Positions 18,281-26,322 of a stretch of DNA of 64,000 bases are shown here, piece after piece. Origin of the DNA: Serinicoccus hydrothermalis. Its GTDB lineage: Bacteria; Actinomycetota; Actinomycetes; Actinomycetales; Dermatophilaceae. The position numbers and the translations under genes are program-made. The stretch lies in assembly GCF_001685415.1 (NCBI RefSeq), contig NZ_CP014989.1:2976001-3040000 (forward strand), in the 5' to 3' direction. Below the pieces are notes generated by a model. That model saw nothing but the letters and a program-made list of their open reading frames with translations. It ran no database searches and had not been told where the DNA came from. Every line of letters starts with the position of its first letter. The stretch's first letter is position 1.

Positions 18281-19263
18281 GCGCACCGCAGGCCGGCCCG
18301 ATCGCGCTGAGCGTCGTCGTGCCGATGTTCGACGAGCAGGACGTCCTGCCGCTGCTGGTGCAGCGGCTGCGGCCGGTGCTCGACGGGCTGAGGCTGGGCT
18401 ACGAGGTCGTGGCGGTCGACGACGGCAGCAGCGACGCGACCCCGGTGCTGCTGGCGCGCGAGCGGCATAGCTGGGCCCAGCTGCGGGTCGTCCGGCTGCG
18501 CGCCAACGCCGGGCACCAGGCCGCGATCTCCGCCGGGCTGGAGCGCGCCCGCGGTGACCTGGTCGTCACGATCGACGCTGACCTGCAGGACCCGCCCGAG
18601 CTCATCGCGGACATGGTGCGGCTGGCGCGCGCGGAGTCGCTGGACGTGGTCTACGCCGTGCGCGACGACCGCACGACCGACACGCGCTTCAAGCGGGTCA
18701 CGGCCAGCGGCTACTACGACACGATGCGGCGGCTGGGCGCCGACCACGGGCCGTCCAACGCCGGCGACTACCGGCTGATGTCGCGCGCCACGGTCGAGGC
18801 GGTCACCGCGCTGCCGGAGCACCATCGCGTGCTGCGGCTGGTCGTGCCCTCGCTCGGCTTCCCCTCCGGCGTGCTGACCTACCGTCGCGACGCGCGGGCG
18901 GCCGGGCGCTCGAAGTACCCCCTCTCCTCGATGGTGCGGCTCGCGCTCGACTCCATCACCGGGGCGAGCATCGCGCCGCTGCGGCTCGCCACGTGGCTGG
19001 GCTTCGTCGGGGCCGTGGTCGCGCTGGGGCTGCTCGTCTACGCGCTGGTGGGGTATGCCGTCGGCCTCAACGTGCCCGGCTGGACCTCGACCTTCATGGT
19101 GGTGACCGCGGTCGGCGGGGTGCAGCTGCTGTGCCTGGGGATCCTGGGGGAGTACGTCGGGCGGACCTACACGATGCAGCTCGGCCGGCCGACGTACTAC
19201 GTGGCGCACGACAGCCTCAGCGGGCAGGAGCCGCCGCCCCCGCCCGGACCGACCACGGGATAG
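18277..19263 (+). CDS. Polyprenyl-phosphate glycosyltransferase, GT2 (DPM1/GtrB-like)
   Basis: A 328-aa GT2 enzyme with an N-terminal GT-A domain (SVVVPMFDEQD, VAVDDGSSDAT, and TIDADLQDPPELI carrying the catalytic Asp cluster) and two C-terminal helices (about 230-300), as in GtrB/ArnC-type enzymes. It should transfer a sugar from a nucleotide donor to undecaprenyl or decaprenyl phosphate on the inner face. Its ATG overlaps the stop of the upstream membrane glycosyltransferase, the usual partner that would use the lipid-linked sugar outside, probably to decorate a cell-wall polymer. If that partner is broken, this product may lack an acceptor step. Confidence 0.88.
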   Translation: MSAPQAGPIALSVVVPMFDEQDVLPLLVQRLRPVLDGLRLGYEVVAVDDGSSDATPVLLARERHSWAQLRVVRLRANAGHQAAISAGLERARGDLVVTIDADLQDPPELIADMVRLARAESLDVVYAVRDDRTTDTRFKRVTASGYYDTMRRLGADHGPSNAGDYRLMSRATVEAVTALPEHHRVLRLVVPSLGFPSGVLTYRRDARAAGRSKYPLSSMVRLALDSITGASIAPLRLATWLGFVGAVVALGLLVYALVGYAVGLNVPGWTSTFMVVTAVGGVQLLCLGILGEYVGRTYTMQLGRPTYYVAHDSLSGQEPPPPPGPTTG

Positions 19264-19304
19264 CACGACCGTCATCGGCGCACTTCCCGGTGGAGGTCGT
19301 GCTA
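19261..19304. terminator. Bidirectional hairpin containing both convergent stop codons
   Basis: TAGCACGACC (19261-19270) pairs with GGTCGTGCTA (19295-19304). The outer TAG of each arm is the stop codon of the GT2 gene on one strand and of the HelD gene on the other. Confidence 0.65.
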
Positions 19305-21353
19305 GGCCGACGTCGGTCCCGCAGAAGAGACGGCGAGGGCGTCCGGCAACGGGTCGGTATGCACCACCGTCAGCCCGCTGACCGCGCGGGTGAGCACGAC
19401 GTAGAGCCGGCGCAGGCCGGTCCGCTCATCCGGCTCGGCGGCGGCGATCGCCGCGGGCTCCACCACGACCACCTGGTCGAACTCCAGCCCCTTGGCGACC
19501 GTCGCGGGGACGAGGAAGACCCGCAGTCGCAGCGTGTCGTCGGCGTGCTCGCCGTCCATGACCTCGTGCCCGACCCCTGCCCCCGAGAGCGCGTCCCCGA
19601 CGCGGCCCACCCACGTGTCCGGCACCACGACCCCCACCGACCCCTCGTGCGCGGCCGCCTCCTGCACGGCCCGCACGGCGCCCTCCACCGCCTCCTCGAC
19701 CCGCACCACGTCGAGCCGTCCCGGGTTGGACCGCACCGACTCCGGCGGCGCGAGGTCGGGGGCCATCGACGGCAGCAGCCGGGCGGCGAACTCGATGACC
19801 GACGACGGCACACGGAAGCCACGGACGAGCTCCTCGAGGTGCGTCGACCCGGCCGAGAGCTCCTTGCCCAGGTGGTGCAACGACTCCTCCCACGACGTCG
19901 TCGACCACGGCGTCGTGCCCTGCGCGAGGTCGCCGAGCACGGTGAGCGAGCCCGTCGAGGCACGCCGCCCCACAGCCCGCAGCTGCATCGGCGAGAGGTC
20001 CTGCGCCTCGTCCAGCACGACGTGGCCCAGGCTCGGGGTGCGGTCGACCAGGTCGGTGAGCTCGTCGAGCAGCACGAGGTCCGCCGCGCTCCACCGGGCC
20101 GAGGCCGCCGACCGCGGGGGCCGCTCCCACACCATCGCGCGCTGGTCGTCGGCCAGGTGCTCACCCGTGGTGAGCAGCGCGGCGAGCACGGCGGCCGGCT
20201 TCACCTGCGGCCAGAGGTCCTTGACGTAGGCCTTCACCGGCGCGGACCGGGCGACGCTGTCCTGCACCCGGTCGTCCGGCGCGTCCCCGGAGCGCTCCAT
20301 CGCCACCATGACCGCGTGCGCGAGCCGCTGGTGCAGCATCGCGCGGGCGGCGGCATACCCCACGCCGCGGGTGCGCAGCTCCTCGACCATCTCCTGCACC
20401 TGGTATGCCGGGACCCGCCACCGGCGGGACCCGCGCGGCACCACCAGCGCCTCGGTCGGGCTGGACACCTGCCCCCAGAGCGCGGCGCGCAGGACCTCCG
20501 CCATGCGCGCTTCACCCTTGAGCCGCGCGACCTCGGTGCTGTCGGTCGAGCGGACCGTCGCGCCGGTGGCGTCGGCGACGAGCTCCTCGACCGTGGTGTG
20601 CCGCACGGTGATCTCCCCGAGCGAGGGCAGCACCGCGCCGACGTGCTCCAGGAAGGCGCGGTTGGGCCCGACGACGAGGACGCCGGAGCGGGCGAGCCGG
20701 GCGCGGTAGGCATACAAGAGCCAGGCGGCGCGGTGCAGCCCGACGGCGGTCTTGCCGGTGCCCGGTGCCCCTTGCACGCACAGCGTGGTGGCGACGTCGG
20801 CGCGGACGATCTCGTCCTGCTCCGGCTGGATGGTGGCGACGATGTCGCGCATCGGCCCGATGCGCGGTCGCTCGATCTCGCGGGCGAGGATGCCGCTGCC
20901 ACCGCTCTCCCCGGGCTCGCCGGTCCCCAGCCACTCGTCCTCCAGCGCGGTGATCTGGCCGTCCTCGACGCCGAAGCGGCGCCGGCGCTGGACACCCATC
21001 GGATCGGTCGGGGTGGCGCGGTAGAAGGGTGTGGACACCCCGGCCCGCCAGTCGACGACGACCGGGTCGCCGTCGGCGTCGGAGACGTGCCGGCGGCCGA
21101 TGTAGAGCGCGTCCTCGGCGGTGTCGAGCCGACCGAAGAACAGCGTGGTGCCGGGGTCGTCCTGCAGCGCCTTCGCGCGCAGCCAGAGTGTCTGCGCCAG
21201 CGCCTCGCCGGCGAGGGCGTCGCCTCCGTCGGCGGTCAGGCTGAGTGTGTGCTCACGCATGCGCGCGAGCTCGTCGCGGGCGCGGGCCAGGTGGGCCTGC
21301 TCGGCGGCGAGGTCGGCCTGCGGATCAGGAGGATGGGTGGGGGCAGCGGGCAT
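19302..21353 (-). CDS. HelD-family RNA polymerase-associated helicase (HelR-like)
   Basis: SF1 (UvrD-like) ATPase of 683 aa. HelD signatures are present: an N-terminal coiled coil (about 12-35), DALYIGRRHV, VVVDWRAGVSTPFYRAT, Walker A GAPGTGKT (about 195-202), a DEAQDLSPMQ Walker B and a C-terminal VVLTRAVSGLTVVHT. HelD proteins displace or recycle RNA polymerase; actinobacterial HelR members give rifamycin tolerance. It is the last gene of the operon with the RPH-like enzyme and TetR regulator, and its ATG lies inside the tetR end (29-base overlap). Resistance function is inferred from family and context. Confidence 0.85.
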   Translation of the reverse strand: MPAAPTHPPDPQADLAAEQAHLARARDELARMREHTLSLTADGGDALAGEALAQTLWLRAKALQDDPGTTLFFGRLDTAEDALYIGRRHVSDADGDPVVVDWRAGVSTPFYRATPTDPMGVQRRRRFGVEDGQITALEDEWLGTGEPGESGGSGILAREIERPRIGPMRDIVATIQPEQDEIVRADVATTLCVQGAPGTGKTAVGLHRAAWLLYAYRARLARSGVLVVGPNRAFLEHVGAVLPSLGEITVRHTTVEELVADATGATVRSTDSTEVARLKGEARMAEVLRAALWGQVSSPTEALVVPRGSRRWRVPAYQVQEMVEELRTRGVGYAAARAMLHQRLAHAVMVAMERSGDAPDDRVQDSVARSAPVKAYVKDLWPQVKPAAVLAALLTTGEHLADDQRAMVWERPPRSAASARWSAADLVLLDELTDLVDRTPSLGHVVLDEAQDLSPMQLRAVGRRASTGSLTVLGDLAQGTTPWSTTSWEESLHHLGKELSAGSTHLEELVRGFRVPSSVIEFAARLLPSMAPDLAPPESVRSNPGRLDVVRVEEAVEGAVRAVQEAAAHEGSVGVVVPDTWVGRVGDALSGAGVGHEVMDGEHADDTLRLRVFLVPATVAKGLEFDQVVVVEPAAIAAAEPDERTGLRRLYVVLTRAVSGLTVVHTDPLPDALAVSSAGPTSA

Positions 21354-22032
21354 GACGGCTCACCTCGTCGTGGCGTCGGGAGGGGGAGGAGGAGCGAGCA
21401 TACTCCTCCGGCGCCGGCCGTCTGCTCGACCAGAGCCCGTCACCGGTGAGCAGGGGCAGCGCCACCTCGTCCACGATCGCCACGACGATCTCGTCCGGGA
21501 CCGGCGCGCCGTGCGTGATGAAGTGGTGCCGCAGCAGGGCCGACCCGGCCTCGAGCCGTCGGTCCGTCACGCGCGCCGGGTCGATCTCGCCGCGCGACAC
21601 CGCCCGGTCTGCCACGAGGCGCAGGGCCCGCAGCGTGGTGCCGCCGGGAGGAGCTCCGGCCCGCCCGGCACGGGCCGGGTCGAGGAGAGACTCGCTGAGC
21701 ACCGCCGCGAGGGCCTGCCCAGCAGGACCGGCGAGCTGGTCGGCGACCCCCCGCAGCAGACCCAGCAGGTCGCCGCGCAGGCTCCCGGTGTCGGCCGCCG
21801 CGTCGAGGTCGGGGAAGGCGTGCCGGACCGCCGCCATCGCCAGCTCGAGCCGGCTCGGCCAGCGGCGGTAGAGCGAGGCCTTGCTGGCCTGCGCCCGGAG
21901 GGCGACCCGCTCCATCCGCAGTTCGGCGAGACCCACCTCGGTGAGCTCGTCGAGCGCCGCGGTCAGGATCGCATCCTCGAGCTCGGACCCTCGGCGTCGG
22001 GGGCCGGTCCGGTGGTCCGCGCCGCTGGTCAC
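21325..22032 (-). CDS. TetR-family transcriptional regulator
   Basis: A 235-aa repressor-type protein with an N-terminal HTH (about residues 18-65: AILTAALDELTEVGLAELRMERVALRAQASKASLYRRWPSR), the TetR hallmark, and a variable C-terminal ligand domain. The GTG start overlaps the stop of the RPH-like gene (GTGA), and its own 3' end overlaps helD by 29 bases, so the three genes form one tightly packed operon. It probably binds the palindrome at 24468-24490 before the first gene and is autoregulatory. The ligand is unknown; a rifamycin-like drug is a guess. Confidence 0.87.
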   Translation of the reverse strand: MTSGADHRTGPRRRGSELEDAILTAALDELTEVGLAELRMERVALRAQASKASLYRRWPSRLELAMAAVRHAFPDLDAAADTGSLRGDLLGLLRGVADQLAGPAGQALAAVLSESLLDPARAGRAGAPPGGTTLRALRLVADRAVSRGEIDPARVTDRRLEAGSALLRHHFITHGAPVPDEIVVAIVDEVALPLLTGDGLWSSRRPAPEEYARSSSPSRRHDEVSRHARCPHPSS

Positions 22033-24461
22033 GGCCCGACCGCCGGCGCGGCGGTCACGACGCCCGCGTCGCCGTCGACGACCACCAGCTGCCCGTCCCG
22101 CAGGGCTCGGGTGCCGGTGCCCGTGCCCATGACGGCAGGGACGGCATACTCACGTGCCACGATCGCGGCGTGCGACCCGACGCCTCCGGTGTCCACGACC
22201 ACGGCCACGGCGCGCTGGAAGAGCGGGGTCCAGGACGGGTTCGTGTAGGAACAGACCAGGACGTCGCCGGGGCGGAGGCGGGCGAAGTCGGCGGGCTTGC
22301 GGATCACCCGCACCGGGCCGCTCGCGCGCCCCGCGCTGGCGGGGGTGCCCGTCACGAGGGCGTCAGGAGGTGCCCCGCGGGAGCGGCGGAAGGCGCCAGG
22401 CGCGATGAGCGGCACCGACGCCAGCTCCTCGCGGCGCGCCCGGCGGCGGTCGACGGTATGCCGCAGCTCGGCCGCCGCGTCCGCGGCGGCGTCCCCGAGG
22501 TCGCCGAGTGCGGCCACCTCCTCCCAGCGCAGGTGCCAGACGTCGTCGCGCTGCGCGAGGACGCCCGCCCCCGCCAGCCGACGGCCGACCTCCAGCATCA
22601 CGGCACGCAGCACCGGGAGCACCCGGGTCGCCTCGAAGTGAGAGTCCTCGCGGAAGGCGATGCCCGCACGCGCGTCGTCGAGGAGTCCACGCACCGGCTC
22701 GCCCAGAGGCCCGCGGAGCAGCGGGTGCTCCAGCAGGTGCCGCTGCGCCGCGACCGCCTCGTGAGCCGCCGCGCCACCCTCGGCAGCCTCGGACCCGGCC
22801 GGCCGGTCGACGAGCATCCGGACCAGAGCCAGCACGGTCTCCGGCGCGTCCCGCCAGGTGGGGAGGGACAGGAAGAGCGGGCTCGCCGACTCGCGGTGCC
22901 CGAAGTCCCGGAGGACGGCATCCAGCTGCTCCCGGAAGCCGGCGAACCGCGGGTCGTCCAGCGCAGTCATCGGCTCCTGGGCGTCCAGCGCGGCGACGAG
23001 GTCGTCGTCCTCCCGGGCCAGGTCGGCGAGCTCCTGCAGGGCGTCGTTGGTGGCCTCGGTCCGGCTGCGTATGCCGCGGGTCAGGGCCGGCGACCAGCGG
23101 CCCAGGGCGAGCGCGGCCAGCCGCAGGCCGACGAGGTCGACCGCGGCCCGGGGCAGGTGGTCGACCCGCAGGTCGGTGACGAGGTCCAGCGCGGCCAGGG
23201 CGTCCTGGTGGGTGGCGAGCAGACCGGCCCAGTCCAGGCCGGCGAGGTCGGTGGCGTTCATCCGACGCACCCGCGCGTCGAAGGCCGCCCAGCGCGGGTC
23301 GTCCCACCACCGTGCCGGCCGGAAGCAGCGCAACCGGGGCAGGATCCGTGCCGGCGCGGTGAGGACCCGCGCCGTCGGTCGGGGGTGCGGCGGCACGAAG
23401 CGCTCGACCACCCCGTCGCGCTCGGGCAGGACGTCCGCGAAGGACACGGTCAGCCCGGGGATCTCCAGCAGCATCCGCTGCACCATCCGGCCGAGGCCGG
23501 GCGCGATCCACGCGCTGACGTCGAGCGGGTAGGGGCGGGCGGGGAGCATCTCCAGGATCTGCGGGCCGGTGAGTCGCTGCACCGGGGCGAGGTCCAGGGG
23601 AGGCGGCGGCAACGCCGTCATCGGGCGGGCCTGGAGCAGCGACAACCCCGATCCGGTGACCGCCCACTCGATGTCCTGCGGCCGGCCGAAGTGCTCGGCG
23701 ACGCGGCGCCCGAGCGCCGCCAGGGCGAGCAGCGTCTCGTCCGGCACGACCGGCCCCGCGGACTCCCCGGCGGTGCGCTCGGTGACGCGGCCTCCGGCGA
23801 CGACCGACGTCTCCGGGGTGACCTCTCCGGAGACCAGCGCCTCGCCCAGCCCGGGGGCGGCGTTGACGACCACCTCGTCGCGTGAGCCGGTCACCGGGTT
23901 GGCGGTGAACATCACGCCCGCCGCGTCCGCGGGCACCATCTCCTGCACCACCACGGCGAGGGCGACCGAGCTCGGGGAGATCCCGAGCCGCCTCCGGTAG
24001 GCGATGGCCCGCTCGGTCCACAGCGAGGCCCAGCACTCACGGACCGCACGCAGCAGCTGCTCCGTCCCGGTGACGTCGAGGTAGGTGTCCTGCTGCCCCG
24101 CGAAGGCCGCACCCGGCAGGTCCTCCGCGGTAGCGCTGGAGCGCACGGCCACCCTTGGCTCGCCCAGGTCGGCGTAGGCCGCCACGATCTGCTCCCGCAA
24201 GCCGTCAGGGATGTCGACGCCCGCCAGCTCGTGGCGGACTGCGCTGCCGTCACCGAGGTCGCCGGACACGTCGACGCCCGCCGCGACCTCGGCGTACCCC
24301 TGGGTCGTGACGACGAACCCGCGGGGCACGGGCAGACCCGCGTCGATCAGCTCACCGAGGTTGGCCCCCTTGCCCCCGACGAGCGCGAGGTCCTCCGCCC
24401 CGACCTCCTCCAGCCGCAGGACCGCCCTCTGCTGGCCCGGCTCCCTTCGCACGTGCTCCAC
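22029..24461 (-). CDS. PEP-utilising enzyme of the rifamycin phosphotransferase (RPH) architecture
   Basis: An 810-aa protein with an N-terminal PPDK/PEP-synthase ATP-binding domain (VGGKGANLGELIDAG, about 28-42; RSSATAEDLPGA, about 107-118; MFTANPVTG), a long middle domain (about 300-650), and the swivelling phosphohistidine domain at the extreme C-terminus (GGVGSHAAIVAREY, His about 764). True PEP synthases have that His domain in the middle and a C-terminal TIM barrel, which is absent here, so the order fits rifamycin phosphotransferases. RPH uses ATP to phosphorylate and inactivate rifamycins. The neighbouring HelD supports this, but a PEP-synthase-like enzyme acting on another substrate remains possible. 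Confidence 0.75.
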   Translation of the reverse strand: MEHVRREPGQQRAVLRLEEVGAEDLALVGGKGANLGELIDAGLPVPRGFVVTTQGYAEVAAGVDVSGDLGDGSAVRHELAGVDIPDGLREQIVAAYADLGEPRVAVRSSATAEDLPGAAFAGQQDTYLDVTGTEQLLRAVRECWASLWTERAIAYRRRLGISPSSVALAVVVQEMVPADAAGVMFTANPVTGSRDEVVVNAAPGLGEALVSGEVTPETSVVAGGRVTERTAGESAGPVVPDETLLALAALGRRVAEHFGRPQDIEWAVTGSGLSLLQARPMTALPPPPLDLAPVQRLTGPQILEMLPARPYPLDVSAWIAPGLGRMVQRMLLEIPGLTVSFADVLPERDGVVERFVPPHPRPTARVLTAPARILPRLRCFRPARWWDDPRWAAFDARVRRMNATDLAGLDWAGLLATHQDALAALDLVTDLRVDHLPRAAVDLVGLRLAALALGRWSPALTRGIRSRTEATNDALQELADLAREDDDLVAALDAQEPMTALDDPRFAGFREQLDAVLRDFGHRESASPLFLSLPTWRDAPETVLALVRMLVDRPAGSEAAEGGAAAHEAVAAQRHLLEHPLLRGPLGEPVRGLLDDARAGIAFREDSHFEATRVLPVLRAVMLEVGRRLAGAGVLAQRDDVWHLRWEEVAALGDLGDAAADAAAELRHTVDRRRARREELASVPLIAPGAFRRSRGAPPDALVTGTPASAGRASGPVRVIRKPADFARLRPGDVLVCSYTNPSWTPLFQRAVAVVVDTGGVGSHAAIVAREYAVPAVMGTGTGTRALRDGQLVVVDGDAGVVTAAPAVGP

Positions 24462-24467
24462 CTCCCT

Positions 24468-24490
24468 GTAGTGAACGATTCGTACTCTAC
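24468..24490 (-). promoter_or_regulatory. Candidate TetR operator before the RPH-like/tetR/helD operon
   Basis: The 23-bp near-palindrome has outer arms GTAG/CTAC and core ACGAWTCGT; mismatches occur only at symmetric positions 5 and 7 from each end. It begins 7 bp upstream of the first start codon. The low GC of the site stands out from its surroundings. Confidence 0.6.
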
Positions 24491-24535
24491 AGCCCGGCTG
24501 CGCGTCACGCAGCCCCCGGCACTAGCGTGGCCGCT

Positions 24536-24841
24536 ATGCTCTTCGCCTTCTCCGTCGCCCCGACCCAGGCCGCCGACGACTCCGGCTCGGTGAGCGCAGC
24601 TGTCGCCGACGCCCTCCGGGTCGTCCGCGACTCCGGCCTGCCCTACGAGCTGACCTCGATGTTCACCACGATCGAGGGGGAGTGGAACGAGGTGATGCCG
24701 GTCATCAAGGCGGCCTGCGACGCCGTCGGCGAGCACTCGCCCCGGGTGTCGCTGGTGCTCAAGGCCGACCTGCGCCCGGGGTATACCGGTCAGCTCACCG
24801 AGAAGGTCGAGCGCGTCACCGAACGCCTCGCCGACGGCTGA
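24536..24841 (+). CDS. Thiamine-binding (MTH1187/YkoF-like) protein
   Basis: A 101-aa protein of the MTH1187/DUF77 family: MLFAFSVAPTQAADDSGSVSAAVADALRVVRDSGLPYELTSMFTTIEGEWNEVMPVI, followed by SLVLKADLRPGYTGQLTEKVERV. Members adopt a ferredoxin-like fold and some bind thiamine or HMP; whether this one does cannot be read from sequence. TAGCGT lies 7 nt before the ATG, indicating a leaderless transcript. It is divergent from the RPH-like operon. Confidence 0.85.
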   Translation: MLFAFSVAPTQAADDSGSVSAAVADALRVVRDSGLPYELTSMFTTIEGEWNEVMPVIKAACDAVGEHSPRVSLVLKADLRPGYTGQLTEKVERVTERLADG

Positions 24842-24858
24842 GTCCCGCGTCCGGCGCT

Positions 24859-24922
24859 GCGCGACTGCAGCAGATATGTCGCCCGCCGACGCGATTCCAC
24901 GACATGACCGGTGCAGTCGCGC
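24859..24922. terminator. Long imperfect hairpin between convergent genes
   Basis: GCGCGACTGCA (24859-24869) pairs perfectly with TGCAGTCGCGC (24912-24922); inside, ATGTCG and CGACAT add a second paired block. It separates the thiamine-binding gene from the convergent Nramp-like gene and is the main content of this gap. Confidence 0.6.
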
Positions 24923-24964
24923 CCTTCGGGCCACGGGGACGGTCTGCGACCGAGATCCTCGAGG

Positions 24965-26248
24965 TCAGGCAAGCAGGCCGAACTGCGAGGCCAGGAAGAG
25001 CAGCGTGAAGCCGACGAGGAAGACCAGGCCGACGTAGGACAGCACCCGCATGGTGCCCGACAGCTGGCGCTCGCTGCGGATGATCGAGAAGTTGAGCCAG
25101 GCGAAGACCGGCGCGGTGAGGAAGGCGCTGACCATCGCGAAGCGCAGCATGTCGGCCAGCGACGCGCTCATCCACACCACGATCGCCAGCGCGATGAGCG
25201 AGATCCCGGTGATCCACAGGTCCTTGGAGCGGCTGCTCATCTCCGGCCGCGAGCGCAGCAGCCGCACCGACTCGGCGCAGGCGCGGGCATACCCGTCGAC
25301 GACGGAGATGACCGTGCCGAACATGCAGGCGAAGGCGATGAGCGCCATGAGCGGCACCGCCCACTGCCCGATGGCCGCGCCGTACATGCTCATGAGCTGC
25401 GGGATGTAGGCGCCGCCGGCCATCTGCAGCTCCTGGCCGCTGCCGTACTGCACAAAGACCCCGAGGCCGATGAAGAAGACCGCGAGCACGGTGGAGACGA
25501 CGTAGCCAGTGTTGAAGTCGAAGAGCACGTCGCGCACCGCGAGCCGCCGCCCCTGCGCCTTGGCCTTGACCCACAGCGAGTTCAGCGCGCTGATCTCGAT
25601 CGGCGCCGGCATCCAGCCGATGACCGCGACGAGGAAGGGGAGGGTCGCGAGGGTCCAGGGGGAGGGGTCCTCGAAGCCGGGCTGCCGGACCGCTCCCTGG
25701 CCCGCCGCCATGACCACCGCGACGACGGTCGAGAGGGCGAGGGTGACCATGATGATCTTGGTGACGCCGTCGAGGGCCTTGTAGTGGCCGCCGACGAGCA
25801 GCACGAGGGTCACACCGAGCAGCACCGTCGCGAGCAGGGGCACGCCCAGGCCCCACGACGCGGGCAGCAGGTAGGCGAGGATCACGGTGCACAGCAGCGC
25901 GACGCCGGCGGTGGAGATGACCGAGGACACGGCGGCCAGCACGAAGAACACCCAGAGGTATGCCTTCCCCCGCCGGGCATACCCCTCGACCAGGCTGCGT
26001 CCGGTCTCGGCGGCGTACTGCGGGCCGAAGCGGAAGAAGGGGTACTTCAGCACGTTGGCCAGGACGATGAGCCAGACGAGCTGCCAGCCGAAGAGCGCCC
26101 CGGCCTGGGTGGAGGAGATGAGGTGGGAGGCGCCGATCGCGGCCGAGGCCGCCAGCAGCCCCGGCCCCATCGCCGCCCACCGGCTGCCCCAGGTGGACCG
26201 CGCCGAGCGCTCGCGCCCCGTCGTGGTGGAGTCCCCGTCGATCACCAT
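24965..26248 (-). CDS. Nramp-like divalent-metal transporter with atypical ion site
   Basis: A 427-aa membrane protein with about 11 hydrophobic helices. The start (MGPGLLAASAAIGASHLISSTQAGALFGW) aligns with Nramp helix 1, but the canonical DPGN metal-binding motif is replaced by a GASH-type sequence, and helix 6 reads GWMPAPIEIS rather than the usual MPH-type motif. It therefore belongs to the outlying Nramp-related groups whose substrate is not the usual Mn/Fe. The ATG at 26248 has TAGCGT 7 nt upstream; a GTG three codons earlier is less likely. Gene neighbours give no substrate hint. Confidence 0.78.
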   Translation of the reverse strand: MVIDGDSTTTGRERSARSTWGSRWAAMGPGLLAASAAIGASHLISSTQAGALFGWQLVWLIVLANVLKYPFFRFGPQYAAETGRSLVEGYARRGKAYLWVFFVLAAVSSVISTAGVALLCTVILAYLLPASWGLGVPLLATVLLGVTLVLLVGGHYKALDGVTKIIMVTLALSTVVAVVMAAGQGAVRQPGFEDPSPWTLATLPFLVAVIGWMPAPIEISALNSLWVKAKAQGRRLAVRDVLFDFNTGYVVSTVLAVFFIGLGVFVQYGSGQELQMAGGAYIPQLMSMYGAAIGQWAVPLMALIAFACMFGTVISVVDGYARACAESVRLLRSRPEMSSRSKDLWITGISLIALAIVVWMSASLADMLRFAMVSAFLTAPVFAWLNFSIIRSERQLSGTMRVLSYVGLVFLVGFTLLFLASQFGLLA

Positions 26249-26322
26249 GGCCCGCACGCTAGCACCGCGGCGGCTCGCTGCGGCCTTCCCGACCTGGAGC
26301 CACCTCGCCCCGGAGGCCCGGC

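Noticed and set aside
22029..24461. Annotation as ordinary phosphoenolpyruvate synthase (ppsA)
   Set aside because: The PEP-binding TIM barrel is missing and the phosphohistidine domain is at the C-terminus instead of the middle, which fits the RPH arrangement.
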